The notes under the pieces were generated by a model, which saw only the letters and a program-made list of their open reading frames with translations, did no database searches and had not been told where the DNA came from. Both the position numbers and the translations under genes were made by a program. DNA of 64,000 nucleotides, from positions 3,472,001 to 3,536,000 of the forward strand of contig NC_016041.1 in NCBI RefSeq assembly GCF_000226565.1, written 5' to 3'. Numbering within the stretch: position 1 is the stretch's first letter; every line of letters begins with the position of its first letter. The stretch is from Glaciecola nitratireducens FR1064. GTDB lineage: Bacteria > Pseudomonadota > Gammaproteobacteria > Enterobacterales > Alteromonadaceae. Of this stretch, positions 1 to 9,103 are shown one piece after another.

Positions 1-404
1 TTAAATAGTGTAAAAACCACAGTCCCCTTTACCTTTTTGACCAAAATCCGAGGCTCTAATTGTAATGAGAATAATACATTTAATTGAGGGTTGTCATTTA
101 GCCGCATTGATAAACAACCGGTTGCATGAATTGAACTCATACCTACTACATTATTACCAACAGTAGCTATAAGAAAGGCAGGATGAGAAGCGTCTATTTT
201 GCAGCGGCCGCTAAGCGTGAAGGCATGCTGCGACATCTCCAGTGAGTTTTCACCGTTAAGATACTTTGCCGTCTTATCTGGACTCATAAGCTCCATGACG
301 GAAGATTGCCTGATTTCAGTTTTTAGATTCAAGTCCTTCAAATTTTCAGCTAACTCCGATTTCGTTAGAAACGGTCCATCTAGTCTTTCCTTCGATGTAA
401 ACAT
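1..404 (-). CDS. Hypothetical protein, 3' end cut by the window edge
   Basis: An open frame runs on the minus strand from an ATG at 404 to the left edge without a stop, giving at least 134 residues. It is preceded by a good ribosome binding site (AAGGGAG about 5 bases before the ATG), which is the main reason to call it real. The visible protein starts MFTSKERLDG, is soluble-looking with no signal peptide, and has a beta-rich second half (for example FLIATVGNNVVGMSS). I do not recognise a family. It is transcribed away from the pseudopilin remnant to its right. The C-terminus lies outside the window. Confidence 0.6.
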   Translation of the reverse strand, partial: MFTSKERLDGPFLTKSELAENLKDLNLKTEIRQSSVMELMSPDKTAKYLNGENSLEMSQHAFTLSGRCKIDASHPAFLIATVGNNVVGMSSIHATGCLSMRLNDNPQLNVLFSLQLEPRILVKKVKGTVVFTLF

Positions 405-820
405 CAATACTCCCTTAATAATCTAACCTATACAAATTGTAATACTTATCGCGCAAATTAATTATACTTCAACACTTAGCCATAGTCAGTAAACCGAGGG
501 ATTTATAAGTTGCTTGACGATTCCCCAACTTCAGAGTGGCGAAATTGATATTCCAAAACAGCTCTCTTCATCCAAACACAATACATTATACTTTCAATTA
601 AATAGATTTTATCAATCACTTCTCTAATGTATAAATCGATTTCAAGAGCTCTAAGCTTAAGCTTTCCGCCTTATTTTTATAATCGGATATTCTTTGAATA
701 TTCGAAATTATCTTTCTTAAAAATATTGATTTATCGGAGACTAAATACCTTGATTACTTGGGTCAATGCTTAGTCTAGGTGCGGGTGGAGTGCATGGAAG
801 TGAGGATATAAACACCAATA
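405..820. other. Intergenic region, no gene seen
   Basis: This 416-base AT-rich stretch lies between the divergent partial gene at 1-404 and the pseudopilin remnant at 821. It must hold the promoter of the left-edge gene. I see no convincing RNA gene, large repeat or terminator. A short palindromic stretch around the AAGCTTAAGCTT at about 653-664 is the only local structure noticed. Confidence 0.5.
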
Positions 821-1207
821 TTGCTTATGTTCCTGAACTCAACTAACAAAGGCTATTCTTTAATAGAAAATCCGGTGATGCTAATTACTATAGGTTTGAT
901 AACCGCGTTAGTCATCCCTAATATGTCGGCGTTACTCGGGAGTCGTGAGCGCACTGTAAAATTGAAAGAACTCAATAGAATACTTGCGATGATGCACCTA
1001 AAAGCAACCACGCAAGTCAATGGCATAAGATTGGCGGTCGGTAGTACGATTGGAGAAATAGAGGACGTTTAAGTTACGCAAGAAATTGTGGTACTACCCA
1101 ATGGATACTGCATCGGTGGTGAGGTTTACTTAAGCCATACCCAACAAACCTTCGCTGTTCTGCCGCCATTGTGCGAATTGCAAAATCTAACACCGGATAC
1201 GCTGTAG
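821..1207 (+). pseudogene. Broken GspH/FimT-like pseudopilin
   Basis: The frame begins at TTG 821 (or ATG 827). It encodes a type III (prepilin) signal: a short basic leader ending in KG, then YSLIE with the conserved Glu at +5, then a hydrophobic helix ending in ITALVIPN. This is the hallmark of type IV pilins and type II secretion pseudopilins. An in-frame TAA at 1070-1072 interrupts codon 84, but the same frame stays open afterwards to TAG at 1205-1207 and encodes a plausible beta-rich tail (LPNGYCIGGEVYLS, then two more Cys/Pro-rich segments). The full length would be about 128 codons, short but plausible for a FimT/GspH-like minor pilin. The single nonsense codon points to a recent pseudogene, or less likely a sequencing error. 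No other pilus genes are nearby. Confidence 0.55.
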
Positions 1208-1320
1208 CAAAGCCGAGGGGGGTACTCCTTCTTATTTCTGCTTAAGCGCTAATGCCGTCTCGTTAGGGCAAATCAGGCTTCAGCGCAGTAGACACCTACA
1301 CTTGCAGAGCCATTTTCAAT

Positions 1321-3087
1321 TTACACTTCCCTCAGCGCGAAATTTTCCTGCCTCAAAGTTAAATTACAATTATACCCAGGATCCTGCGCAATATACTCAG
1401 GCCATGTGTCTTGCAAATAGACCAGTTCACGCTCAAAGCGGCTACGCTTTTCAGGCGTGTTTTCAGTACCCCGAGAAACCGATTCATGATGATACAACTC
1501 AGCCTCAGCACAATATAAATTACGCCTGCCTAAGGCCTGCACTTTCAGGCATAAGTCGACGTCGTTAAACGCTACCGCCAAGTCTTGCTCGTTAAATCCT
1601 TTTACCGCCACAAAATCTTCTTTTTTAATCAGTAAACATGCTGCGGTTACTGCGCTGAAATGATGAGTAACGATTAATCGATTGAGGTAACCAGCGTGAT
1701 AATGAGGAAAATACTTATGCGCATGGCCTGCGCCGCCGCCATATCCTAGCACCACACCTGCGTGTTGCACTCGTCGATTTGCGTAATAAAGTTTCGCACC
1801 AACGCAACCAATGTCGTGGCGCATAACGTGCATAAGCATATCACCTAGCCAAGTTGTTGATATTACCTCAATATCATTATTAACAAAGGCATATACACTG
1901 CCCTTCGCATGAGCTACAGCAAAGTTATTAATGGCTGAATAATTGAACTCATACGGGTACTGTAACAGGCGAACTTTGTCTTCCGTCTCGGCCAAAGTGT
2001 TAAAAAACGCGAGTGATTCTGGCTCATCTGAGTTGTTGTCGACAAGTAAGATTTCAAAATTTCGGTATTCACTTAATCTCAGTATGGAAGCAATACAGGT
2101 GTCAACCAGTGCCTTACCATTGCGCGTTGGAATGATAATCGACACCAACGGTTGTGAGGCTAATGGCCAACGTATTACGGCAGTATCGCTAATTTTACCT
2201 GCCGTTATTTCTAGCTTAGCCGGTATCAAAATGCCAGATTCGTTAAGCGCATCACTCCATTTCATCGGATACGACGTCTTTCTATGTAGCAAACTGAAAG
2301 GTAAGTGAGTCGTCGCTACATCAGACTCGTTTGTATATACAGTGACTAGCCACAAAGCATAGGCAGCGGCGTGTGTTTCTTTGGCAATGAAATTGATTAT
2401 CGAGCGCTGATGCTCCTCAGCGAATAAACAAATTCCTGTGTTCATGTATCCAGAGCTTAACTGTAAATCAGGATCCCATTGCGGGTAACATTGCGGCTGG
2501 GTTCTGCCTAACTCATTATGCAAAGTGTCACTGTCGCAAGTGACCACATCAACACCGTTGCTATTTTTACCCGAGGTTAAAAATGCCGCAACGGCATGTT
2601 GATGTAAAACTTCACCGGCCCTCAGCAACAATAATGGTAATGCATGATCAAGTTCAGTATGTGTATGAAGGGGCAGTATGCGAGTTTTGTTGAACTGAGA
2701 TATATCAGCGGTATTGAGCCCTGAGTTAGCATTAACTAAATAGATGTGCCGCACTCTGGGTATGTCTTGAAGAGACTTAAGCGTGTCCATCGGCAGGTCT
2801 TGCATCGACGGGTTCAATACCAAACAGTCAATCAAAGCATCAGGCTGAAGTGCCTGTTCCTGTTGTTCGAGAGCCTGCTGTTGCAATAATATGAGCTTCT
2901 CATAGCGAGCCTGTTGCTTATGCTCAGGCAAGGTCCCATAGAATAAACGAGACGTATGCAGCGCTTTTGAATAAAGAGACATCAATGAGTGCTGCTGGCG
3001 TAATCGCTGGCGCATGCCCATTGGTAACTTGTGTAAAACCAAACGAAACAAGCCTAAAGCTCGTTGTAATGCACCACGTAATAACAT
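1321..3087 (-). CDS. Family 2 glycosyltransferase of the polysaccharide cluster
   Basis: This 588-residue protein has a GT-A glycosyltransferase 2 domain over about residues 310-545. It starts with PLVSIIIPTRNG and carries the nucleotide-binding LLVDNNSDE motif, VNNDIEV at the DxD position and a later FNDVDLC segment. The N-terminal ~300 residues have no recognised domain and may be a second, diverged sugar-binding or transferase-like region. It is expected to add a sugar to a cell-surface polysaccharide on the cytoplasmic face. The gene lies 18 bases downstream of the KpsE-like gene, as the last gene of the export operon. Donor and acceptor sugars cannot be read from sequence. Confidence 0.8.
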   Translation of the reverse strand: MLLRGALQRALGLFRLVLHKLPMGMRQRLRQQHSLMSLYSKALHTSRLFYGTLPEHKQQARYEKLILLQQQALEQQEQALQPDALIDCLVLNPSMQDLPMDTLKSLQDIPRVRHIYLVNANSGLNTADISQFNKTRILPLHTHTELDHALPLLLLRAGEVLHQHAVAAFLTSGKNSNGVDVVTCDSDTLHNELGRTQPQCYPQWDPDLQLSSGYMNTGICLFAEEHQRSIINFIAKETHAAAYALWLVTVYTNESDVATTHLPFSLLHRKTSYPMKWSDALNESGILIPAKLEITAGKISDTAVIRWPLASQPLVSIIIPTRNGKALVDTCIASILRLSEYRNFEILLVDNNSDEPESLAFFNTLAETEDKVRLLQYPYEFNYSAINNFAVAHAKGSVYAFVNNDIEVISTTWLGDMLMHVMRHDIGCVGAKLYYANRRVQHAGVVLGYGGGAGHAHKYFPHYHAGYLNRLIVTHHFSAVTAACLLIKKEDFVAVKGFNEQDLAVAFNDVDLCLKVQALGRRNLYCAEAELYHHESVSRGTENTPEKRSRFERELVYLQDTWPEYIAQDPGYNCNLTLRQENFALREV

Positions 3088-3105
3088 AGGTATATATCAG
3101 CTTAA

Positions 3106-4272
3106 TTAACGACGTAATTCATTAACGGTAGCCAGCAAAATGCGACCAATACCGAACAGCAGAATATTGAGCACAAAAAACAAGGCAATATTGTAAGTAA
3201 CATCGGGATATTTTGCGTCTTGCGCTAGCGTTGACGATTCAACTGTGACTAAAAACTTAAGCTGTCGATACGCTTCTATTCTCGACTTTTCTAATGAAAT
3301 TTGTGAAGACATATAAGCGTTTAGTGCCAGCTCCATATCTATTTTGTATTCACCAAACTTTGCCAATAGTTGGCTGACACTCAAATTTTGCTCGTCTTCT
3401 GGTAACGACGGATCATCTTCGCGCTGCTGAGTTAAGCGTCCTCGTTGCCGAGAAAGCTGGTCTTCCATGCTCTCAAGTTCAGAGCGGGCTTGAATAACCA
3501 ATGGTGCGTTGGCACTCATACTGTTGCGCAACAGATGCAGTTGTGTTCGCTTGGCTGCAATTTGTGCCTCAATACCGTAGGTAATTTGTTGAAAGGCCAT
3601 ACCTTCCGCAGTGGGGTCAAGAAGATTGTGGCGCTGCTGAAAACCTAACAATTGTGACTTAGCGCTTCTTAATTTTTCATCTACAAGCTCGAATTCTTTT
3701 TTTACAAAAGAAAGCTGTTCCTCTGCCAGCCGGTGACTAATTTCATTAATATACCATTCCGCTCGATTAACGATGGCTTGGTTAATGGTCATGGCAAACT
3801 CTGGCTGAAATGCTTGTACTTGAACGCTGATCACTTGTGACTTATCGTCGATAACTACTTCAATATGTTTTTTATAATAATCTTTTAAATCCTCAGTACT
3901 AGCATCACTGTCAAGGCGACTAAACATGTCATAGTCGGTATTAGTGTAATGAGCACGCAGGTCGAAATTGCTTTCTAAATACTGCAGCATATCGTTAGAG
4001 TAAACGAAGGCTTTCACCAACTCGGTATCAGATGACGACGAACCAACGCCAAAACCAGTGAGCAAAGCCATTGCAGGGTCTAGCGTAGACATGCTATCAG
4101 GCTCTTTAATGATCAACTGCGCTTGACTTAAATAGCGGGGCGATGCAATCACTAATTGATAAAAGCTAAACAATACCAAGGGAATAATGACCAATAAAAT
4201 GAATGGTCGAAGCATCATGCTTTTTATTTTTTGTTTGTTTTGAGATGCCGTGAAAGTCGAAATATCTGCCAT
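3106..4272 (-). CDS. Capsule polysaccharide export inner-membrane protein (KpsE/CtrB/BexC family)
   Basis: The 388-residue protein has the layout of polysaccharide co-polymerases of ABC-type capsule systems. There is an N-terminal membrane helix at about residues 20-42 (FILLVIIPLVLFSFYQL), a long periplasmic region rich in coiled coil at about 185-330, and a C-terminal helix at about 355-380 (IALFFVLNILLFGIGRILL). It would link the inner-membrane exporter to the outer-membrane channel. It starts 2 bases after the KpsT-like gene and is surely co-transcribed with it. There is no C-terminal kinase domain, so it is the KpsE type and not a Wzc tyrosine kinase. Confidence 0.88.
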   Translation of the reverse strand: MADISTFTASQNKQKIKSMMLRPFILLVIIPLVLFSFYQLVIASPRYLSQAQLIIKEPDSMSTLDPAMALLTGFGVGSSSSDTELVKAFVYSNDMLQYLESNFDLRAHYTNTDYDMFSRLDSDASTEDLKDYYKKHIEVVIDDKSQVISVQVQAFQPEFAMTINQAIVNRAEWYINEISHRLAEEQLSFVKKEFELVDEKLRSAKSQLLGFQQRHNLLDPTAEGMAFQQITYGIEAQIAAKRTQLHLLRNSMSANAPLVIQARSELESMEDQLSRQRGRLTQQREDDPSLPEDEQNLSVSQLLAKFGEYKIDMELALNAYMSSQISLEKSRIEAYRQLKFLVTVESSTLAQDAKYPDVTYNIALFFVLNILLFGIGRILLATVNELRR

Positions 4273-4274
4273 GC

Positions 4275-4946
4275 TTAAAGTGCCTGATACCTTTTGATCC
4301 CTTCTTCGAGATCATTGTAAAAAGTGAGTTTACCATCTTGTAAAACAATTGCGCTATCGCAAAAATGTCTAATTTCTTCCATTTGATGGCTAACCATGAT
4401 GACATTGGCCTGTTTACTTCGCTCTAGCAACGCTTCTTTTGCACGCCGGCGGAAAGTAGCATCGCCGACCGATGTCACTTCATCTATTAAATAAACATCG
4501 AAATCAATGCCGATAGAACATGCAAACGCCAATCTTGGACGCATACCGCTGGAATAATCCTTAACCGGAAGATCAAACTTTATGCCTAACTGTGAAAATT
4601 GCTTCACTTTTTCTTCGTATGCTTTGAGATCTTTAACGCCATTTATTCTGCCGATGAAACGCGTATTCTCTCTCCCGGTCATCTGGGGGTGTATTCCAGT
4701 TGCTAATGCCACCGGCCAAGACAAACTAAGAGAAGTTGTTATTGTGCCGGAAACTGGATATTCACTGCCAGCAAGAAGCCTAAATAACGTTGATTTACCG
4801 GAGCCGTTAGCGCCTAGGATAGCAATATTGTGGCCACTAGGGATCGTAAAGCTAAGGTCTTTAAATATGTATTGTTTGCCCAGAGCACTAGGATAATACT
4901 TTGTCACATTTTCGAGTGTAATCATCGACTGATTGCCTGCTTCCAA
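4275..4946 (-). CDS. Capsule polysaccharide ABC transporter ATP-binding protein (KpsT/CtrD family)
   Basis: This 223-residue ATPase has Walker A GANGSGKST, signature YSSGMRPRLAF, Walker B VYLIDEVTSVGD and the switch His in VSHQ. The ERGMxx-type signature and short length are typical of the KpsT/CtrD/BexA group, which powers export of lipid-linked capsule across the inner membrane. The listed start overlaps the end of the permease gene by 25 bases; an internal ATG seven codons later (MITLENVTKYY) is an equally likely start and leaves only a minimal overlap. Partners are the KpsM-like permease just upstream and the KpsE-like protein downstream. Confidence 0.92.
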   Translation of the reverse strand: MEAGNQSMITLENVTKYYPSALGKQYIFKDLSFTIPSGHNIAILGANGSGKSTLFRLLAGSEYPVSGTITTSLSLSWPVALATGIHPQMTGRENTRFIGRINGVKDLKAYEEKVKQFSQLGIKFDLPVKDYSSGMRPRLAFACSIGIDFDVYLIDEVTSVGDATFRRRAKEALLERSKQANVIMVSHQMEEIRHFCDSAIVLQDGKLTFYNDLEEGIKRYQAL

Positions 4947-5713
4947 AGGACAAAATAAACTGACAACGAGACAAACATAGTAGCAAGAACAGTGCCCGCT
5001 AAAAATAGCAAACTCACACCGTCACTACTATAAGTTGGTTGCACTGCATATCGTGATAGCTCGATGGAGTGTAGAATGGGATTCCAAGTTAAGTAAGGCC
5101 AAAACTCCCTTGGGATGTCTTGCAAAGAAAAGAATGTGGCTGAAATAAAGAAAAGCGGGCGCGTTAACAATTCTCGAATTTTACCAATTTCGCTAATATA
5201 CAGCTCAGCTATGCCAAATAATAATCCAAGTGAACTTGCAAACAACAGCAGCAGACATAGGCAAGTTATAAACAGCAGTCCATTGGTCATAACAATATCT
5301 AAATCAAAAAAATACATAATAATCAAAATGCCAATAAGCGAAAATACCTTCACTAAAAACTGAAACAATGTAGCCGCGATGACCGCACTAATGGGTTGAA
5401 CCTGTCGAAAAGCAAATAGCGCTCTGTTTTTTGTTACGGTCATGGTGCAAGCCGTGAAGGTTTTGAGAAAGCTTTGGATAAATAGAATGCCAATTGCCAT
5501 GAAGGTGAACGTTGATATGGTGTGAGTTAGCTTGCCATTGATGATTTCTCGAATAAACGACAGTACAAAAATAAACACAACAGGATTGATCACCGCCCAG
5601 CTCAAACCGAACTTATCATTAAAGCCCGTTCGCAATTCACGCGCAAACAACGCAAAAATCACGTCTTTCCAAATGGACCATGTATTGCGTTTTATGAGGG
5701 TGACAGTAGACAT
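4922..5713 (-). CDS. Capsule polysaccharide ABC transporter permease (KpsM/CtrC family)
   Basis: This 263-residue ABC-2 type permease has about six hydrophobic helices, for example near VVFIFVLSFIREII, LIGILIIMYFF, LLFITCLCLLLLFASSLG and LFLAGTVLATMFVSLSVYF. The amphipathic start with the LFARELRTGF motif and the GLSWAVINP segment match the KpsM/CtrC/BexB group. It forms the membrane channel with the neighbouring KpsT-like ATPase. It lies 13 bases downstream of the KpsD-like gene and overlaps the ATPase gene, consistent with translational coupling. Confidence 0.9.
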   Translation of the reverse strand: MSTVTLIKRNTWSIWKDVIFALFARELRTGFNDKFGLSWAVINPVVFIFVLSFIREIINGKLTHTISTFTFMAIGILFIQSFLKTFTACTMTVTKNRALFAFRQVQPISAVIAATLFQFLVKVFSLIGILIIMYFFDLDIVMTNGLLFITCLCLLLLFASSLGLLFGIAELYISEIGKIRELLTRPLFFISATFFSLQDIPREFWPYLTWNPILHSIELSRYAVQPTYSSDGVSLLFLAGTVLATMFVSLSVYFVLWKQAISR

Positions 5714-5726
5714 ACTGTTAGCGCTC

Positions 5727-7586
5727 TTAATTCAGTGCGACGTTAGCGGTAATGGCAATTTGCGCCAGGATCTGAGTAATATCTTTAACACTTTGCATTA
5801 ATTTGGTGTCTACTTTGGGTAATATTAGCAACTGGTCACCCGGTCGTAACACTTGCTGTTTGGACGTAGTGCTCCAATAACCACTGTCGTTCAGTGAGGC
5901 AAAGCGCGTAGAGCCGTTTGCATGCACTACCAATGCTTGCTGCATATCGGCGCGCTCACTGAAACCGCCAGCCCATGCAATGTAGTCGTCAATACTGGCC
6001 TTGTCGTTATACACAATCGCTTGGGCCATGAGCACCTCACCTGACACCTGTATTAAGTCGGTATGCTCAGGAATAATGATTTCATCACCTTGCTCTAATC
6101 TAATATTTGCCACGTTCTCATTGTCCGCCACCACCACTTTACCAAGAGGCTCAATTTCTCTTGCCTTGGCGATGAACTGCGACACTAACTGCGCTTCTTG
6201 TGAGCGAATGGCAGCCTCACCGTCACTTGACGCTGGGGCAGTAAAAATACTGCGTTCCAAACGCTGTAAGGACTGTTCAATTAGCAGCTTTTGCTGTGCA
6301 ACTACGCTCTCTCGCTTAATATACACATTCTTATAATTTGCAGCCGTTGGGTCAACTTCAATGTAACTAAGCAGATCAAGCAGGCGAGCCCCTTTCTCTA
6401 AGGTGTAAAATGAGGGCCCCTGATAGCTACCTGAAATTTGTACACTGATAACCTGCGGACGGATATCGTCGTTGAATAACACGACATCGCTGTCGGCTAG
6501 GGTAAAATCATCAAAGTCCTCAAACGGCACGTATACCGAAATCGGTCCTGCTGTCCGATTACCTGTTACCGCCACATGACTGGTTTTGGTCAATGGACGT
6601 GCGTACTCAATCAACTGACTACCTTGCTGATTGTCTTGGGTGAGCTCAAAGCGAAAAGGATAGCGAGCAGCGCCTTTTACCGTCACCATCGGGCCTTGTT
6701 CGGAAACCAAAATCACATCATCATCTTTAAATGAGAAGGTAGGAAGATGACCTTCCATTAAAAAACCATACAAATCATATTGTATAGCCACCTCGCCTTC
6801 ACGCAGCACCGATATTGAACGGTAGCTGCCTCGGTAAGGGTCGATACCCCCTGCGCGGCTCAAAAAGAATAACAACGAATCAGACGCCAATCCGGCATAT
6901 TGCCCCGGCCGCTGCACCGGACCTGACACATACACACTAACCGGCGTGGCACTTAATAAATTGATGTATACATTTACGTTGTTAGGATAAATACGCTTAA
7001 TACTTTGCGTTACAACATTGTTCAACTGACTTGCAGGCACTTCGCTCACTCGCACTGGTCCAATATCAGGAATGAATATATTACCTTGATTATCGACCGT
7101 CACTACTTGGGCACTGGCGACTGCACCCCACATTTGAATGGCTATTTTATCCCCTGGTGATACTCGATATTGACTGTTGAGACCATCGCTACGCTCTGCC
7201 ACATAACCACTATTAAAAAGATTCGCACCATAAGGCGCTGGGTTGCCTTCCTCTCCTGCCGGAGGATTGTCATACATATCATTGTTGTTTGAAGGCGACA
7301 TCGGGCTTCGCCCCGTGTTATTTCCCTCAGATTGAATGTACTGTGACAAATCAACCCGCTGTGAATTTGCCGCTTGTTGAGCTTGCATTAATTGAGCTTG
7401 AGATAAGTTTTGCGCTTGATTTATATTAATATTTGGGCGTGGATTTGGGGTTTGCTGTGCTTGAGCGCAAACCCCGAAAGTAATGACGCCCAGCATAATG
7501 ACCGCAATTTGACGCATAAACTGCTTATACGCTCGGACTTCTTGTTGTACTGCGCTGTGTTTTTTACTTTGGCTTAAATTAATCAT
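5727..7586 (-). CDS. Outer-membrane polysaccharide export protein (KpsD/Wza-like, SLBB domains)
   Basis: I place the start at ATG 7586. It follows an AGAGAGGG ribosome binding site, overlaps the upstream stop as ATGATTAA, and puts a signal peptide at the N-terminus (hydrophobic FMRQIAVIMLGVITFGV, cut after CAQA). The open frame extends to 7688 but that extension is arginine-rich and overlaps the upstream gene. The ~619-residue mature-type protein has a poly-export domain (RVSPGDKIAIQMWG, then DNQGNIFIPDIGPV) followed by several SLBB beta-grasp repeats (for example VYVSGPVQRPGQY and VTVKGAARYPFRF). A short hydrophobic segment ends the protein. It should form the outer-membrane channel for the polymer exported by the KpsMTE proteins downstream. 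A Gln/Asn-rich linker follows the signal peptide. Confidence 0.88.
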   Translation of the reverse strand: MINLSQSKKHSAVQQEVRAYKQFMRQIAVIMLGVITFGVCAQAQQTPNPRPNININQAQNLSQAQLMQAQQAANSQRVDLSQYIQSEGNNTGRSPMSPSNNNDMYDNPPAGEEGNPAPYGANLFNSGYVAERSDGLNSQYRVSPGDKIAIQMWGAVASAQVVTVDNQGNIFIPDIGPVRVSEVPASQLNNVVTQSIKRIYPNNVNVYINLLSATPVSVYVSGPVQRPGQYAGLASDSLLFFLSRAGGIDPYRGSYRSISVLREGEVAIQYDLYGFLMEGHLPTFSFKDDDVILVSEQGPMVTVKGAARYPFRFELTQDNQQGSQLIEYARPLTKTSHVAVTGNRTAGPISVYVPFEDFDDFTLADSDVVLFNDDIRPQVISVQISGSYQGPSFYTLEKGARLLDLLSYIEVDPTAANYKNVYIKRESVVAQQKLLIEQSLQRLERSIFTAPASSDGEAAIRSQEAQLVSQFIAKAREIEPLGKVVVADNENVANIRLEQGDEIIIPEHTDLIQVSGEVLMAQAIVYNDKASIDDYIAWAGGFSERADMQQALVVHANGSTRFASLNDSGYWSTTSKQQVLRPGDQLLILPKVDTKLMQSVKDITQILAQIAITANVALN

Positions 7587-8103
7587 TACCAGACCCTCTC
7601 TCGTTCTGTTTTGAGAGCGGCGATGCCAGCGTTTCTTCCAAAGCCTGCATGTCCGATAATACCGCCGGCACTGCAAACCAATCACCACCTACATTTTTAC
7701 AATACAGTTGCCGCGTCGTCCCATCGGATAAAAACTGGCAGAATTGCCCGCGTGCGGAATAAAAAACAGGAGAAAACTTGTAGAGGGTTGCAGTAGATTT
7801 CATCTCACTGTCTGGAACTTTAGCTATCTGATTATCCGCATTCATTGTTACTTCACCTTCCAGCAATTCAACAATCCGCGGCGACACCGGCTCGGATTTC
7901 TGCACAAACGGTGTTACTAACGCTACCTTTGCCACAGGTTGATCAATACTCGAACACCCCGTTAATCCTAGTATCGGCAACATCATTAACATGACTCTAT
8001 TGCTAGAGCCCGATTGACGAGCGGACAGGATCAGCAGAATAAGCAGACTGGAGACAGCAAAAAACGCGGTGAAAAGAAGCGTGGATCCTAAATGAGCGAA
8101 CAT
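7579..8103 (-). CDS. Hypothetical membrane or lipoprotein, first gene of the polysaccharide export operon
   Basis: The 174-residue product has an N-terminal hydrophobic stretch (LLFTAFFAVSSLLILLIL) and then a second one ending in a lipobox-like PILGLTGCSS. The real start could therefore be one of the internal methionines just before the lipobox (VMLMMLPILG), giving a lipoprotein of about 137 residues. The C-terminal part has FYSARGQFCQF and RQLYCKN with paired cysteines and an aromatic GGDWFAVP segment. I do not recognise the family. The 8-base overlap with the KpsD-like gene argues that it is part of the export operon, perhaps an outer-membrane accessory of the channel; this is inference from position. 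Confidence 0.65.
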   Translation of the reverse strand: MFAHLGSTLLFTAFFAVSSLLILLILSARQSGSSNRVMLMMLPILGLTGCSSIDQPVAKVALVTPFVQKSEPVSPRIVELLEGEVTMNADNQIAKVPDSEMKSTATLYKFSPVFYSARGQFCQFLSDGTTRQLYCKNVGGDWFAVPAVLSDMQALEETLASPLSKQNERGSGND

Positions 8104-8383
8104 ATCGTGCGATTATCCCTTTTAATTGCCAGTATACTATGTGGATGCGTGTCTAGTATTGCGGCTTTAAACTTGTGTAAGTGCTTATTTTGCTGCCTGT
8201 GGACTACTCTTTCTAGTGCGCTGCGTGGCTGCTCTCGGCTTTATTTACCTTGTAACTCTAACAGTGAGACCGACGCACCCAACGCCCAGTATTTTTGGCA
8301 ACTTTTTAGCCTTAATTATGCGCGGTATCATAGCAAATATACTCACTAAAATACCAGCGTTATTAGCGTTGTGCGCACGCCGA

Positions 8384-8992
8384 TTAAGCTTTTGCACTTG
8401 GCCTAGCAGATACCCGTTTATACCATTCCTGCAAAGCCGTATGTTCTTCTTTAATGCGCACATCCACAACGCGACCAAAATCGATTGAACACATCGTTGT
8501 AATATCTGCGATTGAAAATGCATCACCAGCAACAAATTGACTTTTTTCAAGTTGACGATTTAACACATTTAAAAACTTCGACGCATTGATACCGGCCTCA
8601 ACGCCATACTCTTTAATAGGATTCATTCGGTCTTTGAAATACCCCGTCGTATGTTGAAAGCACATGCCAATTGGCATGAATAAATAGAACTCCACCTGCC
8701 TCGACCACATCGCAATTTGCGCTTTTTGCAGAGGAGTTTCCCCGAATAAGTAAGGCTCAGGTTGCAATGCTTCAAAATACTGGCAAATTGCATCGCTTTC
8801 ACTAATGCAGGTGCCATCATCTAGTTCCAATATCGGGATTTTGCCTACGGGGTTTTTAGCTCGCATTTCTTTTGATAAGTTTTCACCTTTTTGCAAATCA
8901 ACCTGAACGTATTCCATGGGAATGTTCTTTTCCGCTAAAAATACTCGAACTCTACGAGGAGTGGGTGCTGTTTTGGTATCATAGATTTTCAT
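8384..8992 (-). CDS. Glutathione S-transferase family protein
   Basis: The 202-residue length and two-domain pattern fit a cytosolic GST. The N-terminal thioredoxin-like domain (residues 1-80) starts MKIYDTKTAPTPRRVR, has the cis-proline NPVGKIPILEL loop and the glutathione gamma-glutamyl contact SESDAIC. The C-terminal helical domain has the N-capping box motif SIADITT. Substrate is unknown. It is transcribed on the minus strand as a single gene, with ubiG starting further upstream; the end of ubiG lies 111 bases away. Confidence 0.9.
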   Translation of the reverse strand: MKIYDTKTAPTPRRVRVFLAEKNIPMEYVQVDLQKGENLSKEMRAKNPVGKIPILELDDGTCISESDAICQYFEALQPEPYLFGETPLQKAQIAMWSRQVEFYLFMPIGMCFQHTTGYFKDRMNPIKEYGVEAGINASKFLNVLNRQLEKSQFVAGDAFSIADITTMCSIDFGRVVDVRIKEEHTALQEWYKRVSARPSAKA

Positions 8993-9103
8993 TTAGTCGT
9001 GTTCCTTTACTGTTGAATAATGCCTGTTCAAAAGCCGTCTTTCCAACTCACTATACTGTAATAATCAGAAAGGAAACAGCGCACCAGCTGCTAGCAACTA
9101 TTT

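Noticed and set aside
199-426. 75-codon plus-strand frame at the left edge
   Set aside because: Lies antisense to the better supported minus-strand gene with a clear ribosome binding site.
7587-7688. N-terminal extension of the KpsD-like protein
   Set aside because: Arginine-rich, precedes a normal signal peptide, and overlaps the upstream coding region; the ATG at 7586 is better.
8092-8349. 85-codon plus-strand frame starting beside the capsule operon, with a lipobox-like N-terminus
   Set aside because: It overlaps the start of the divergent lipoprotein gene, has no ribosome site, and is Cys/Leu-rich in the way of a chance frame.
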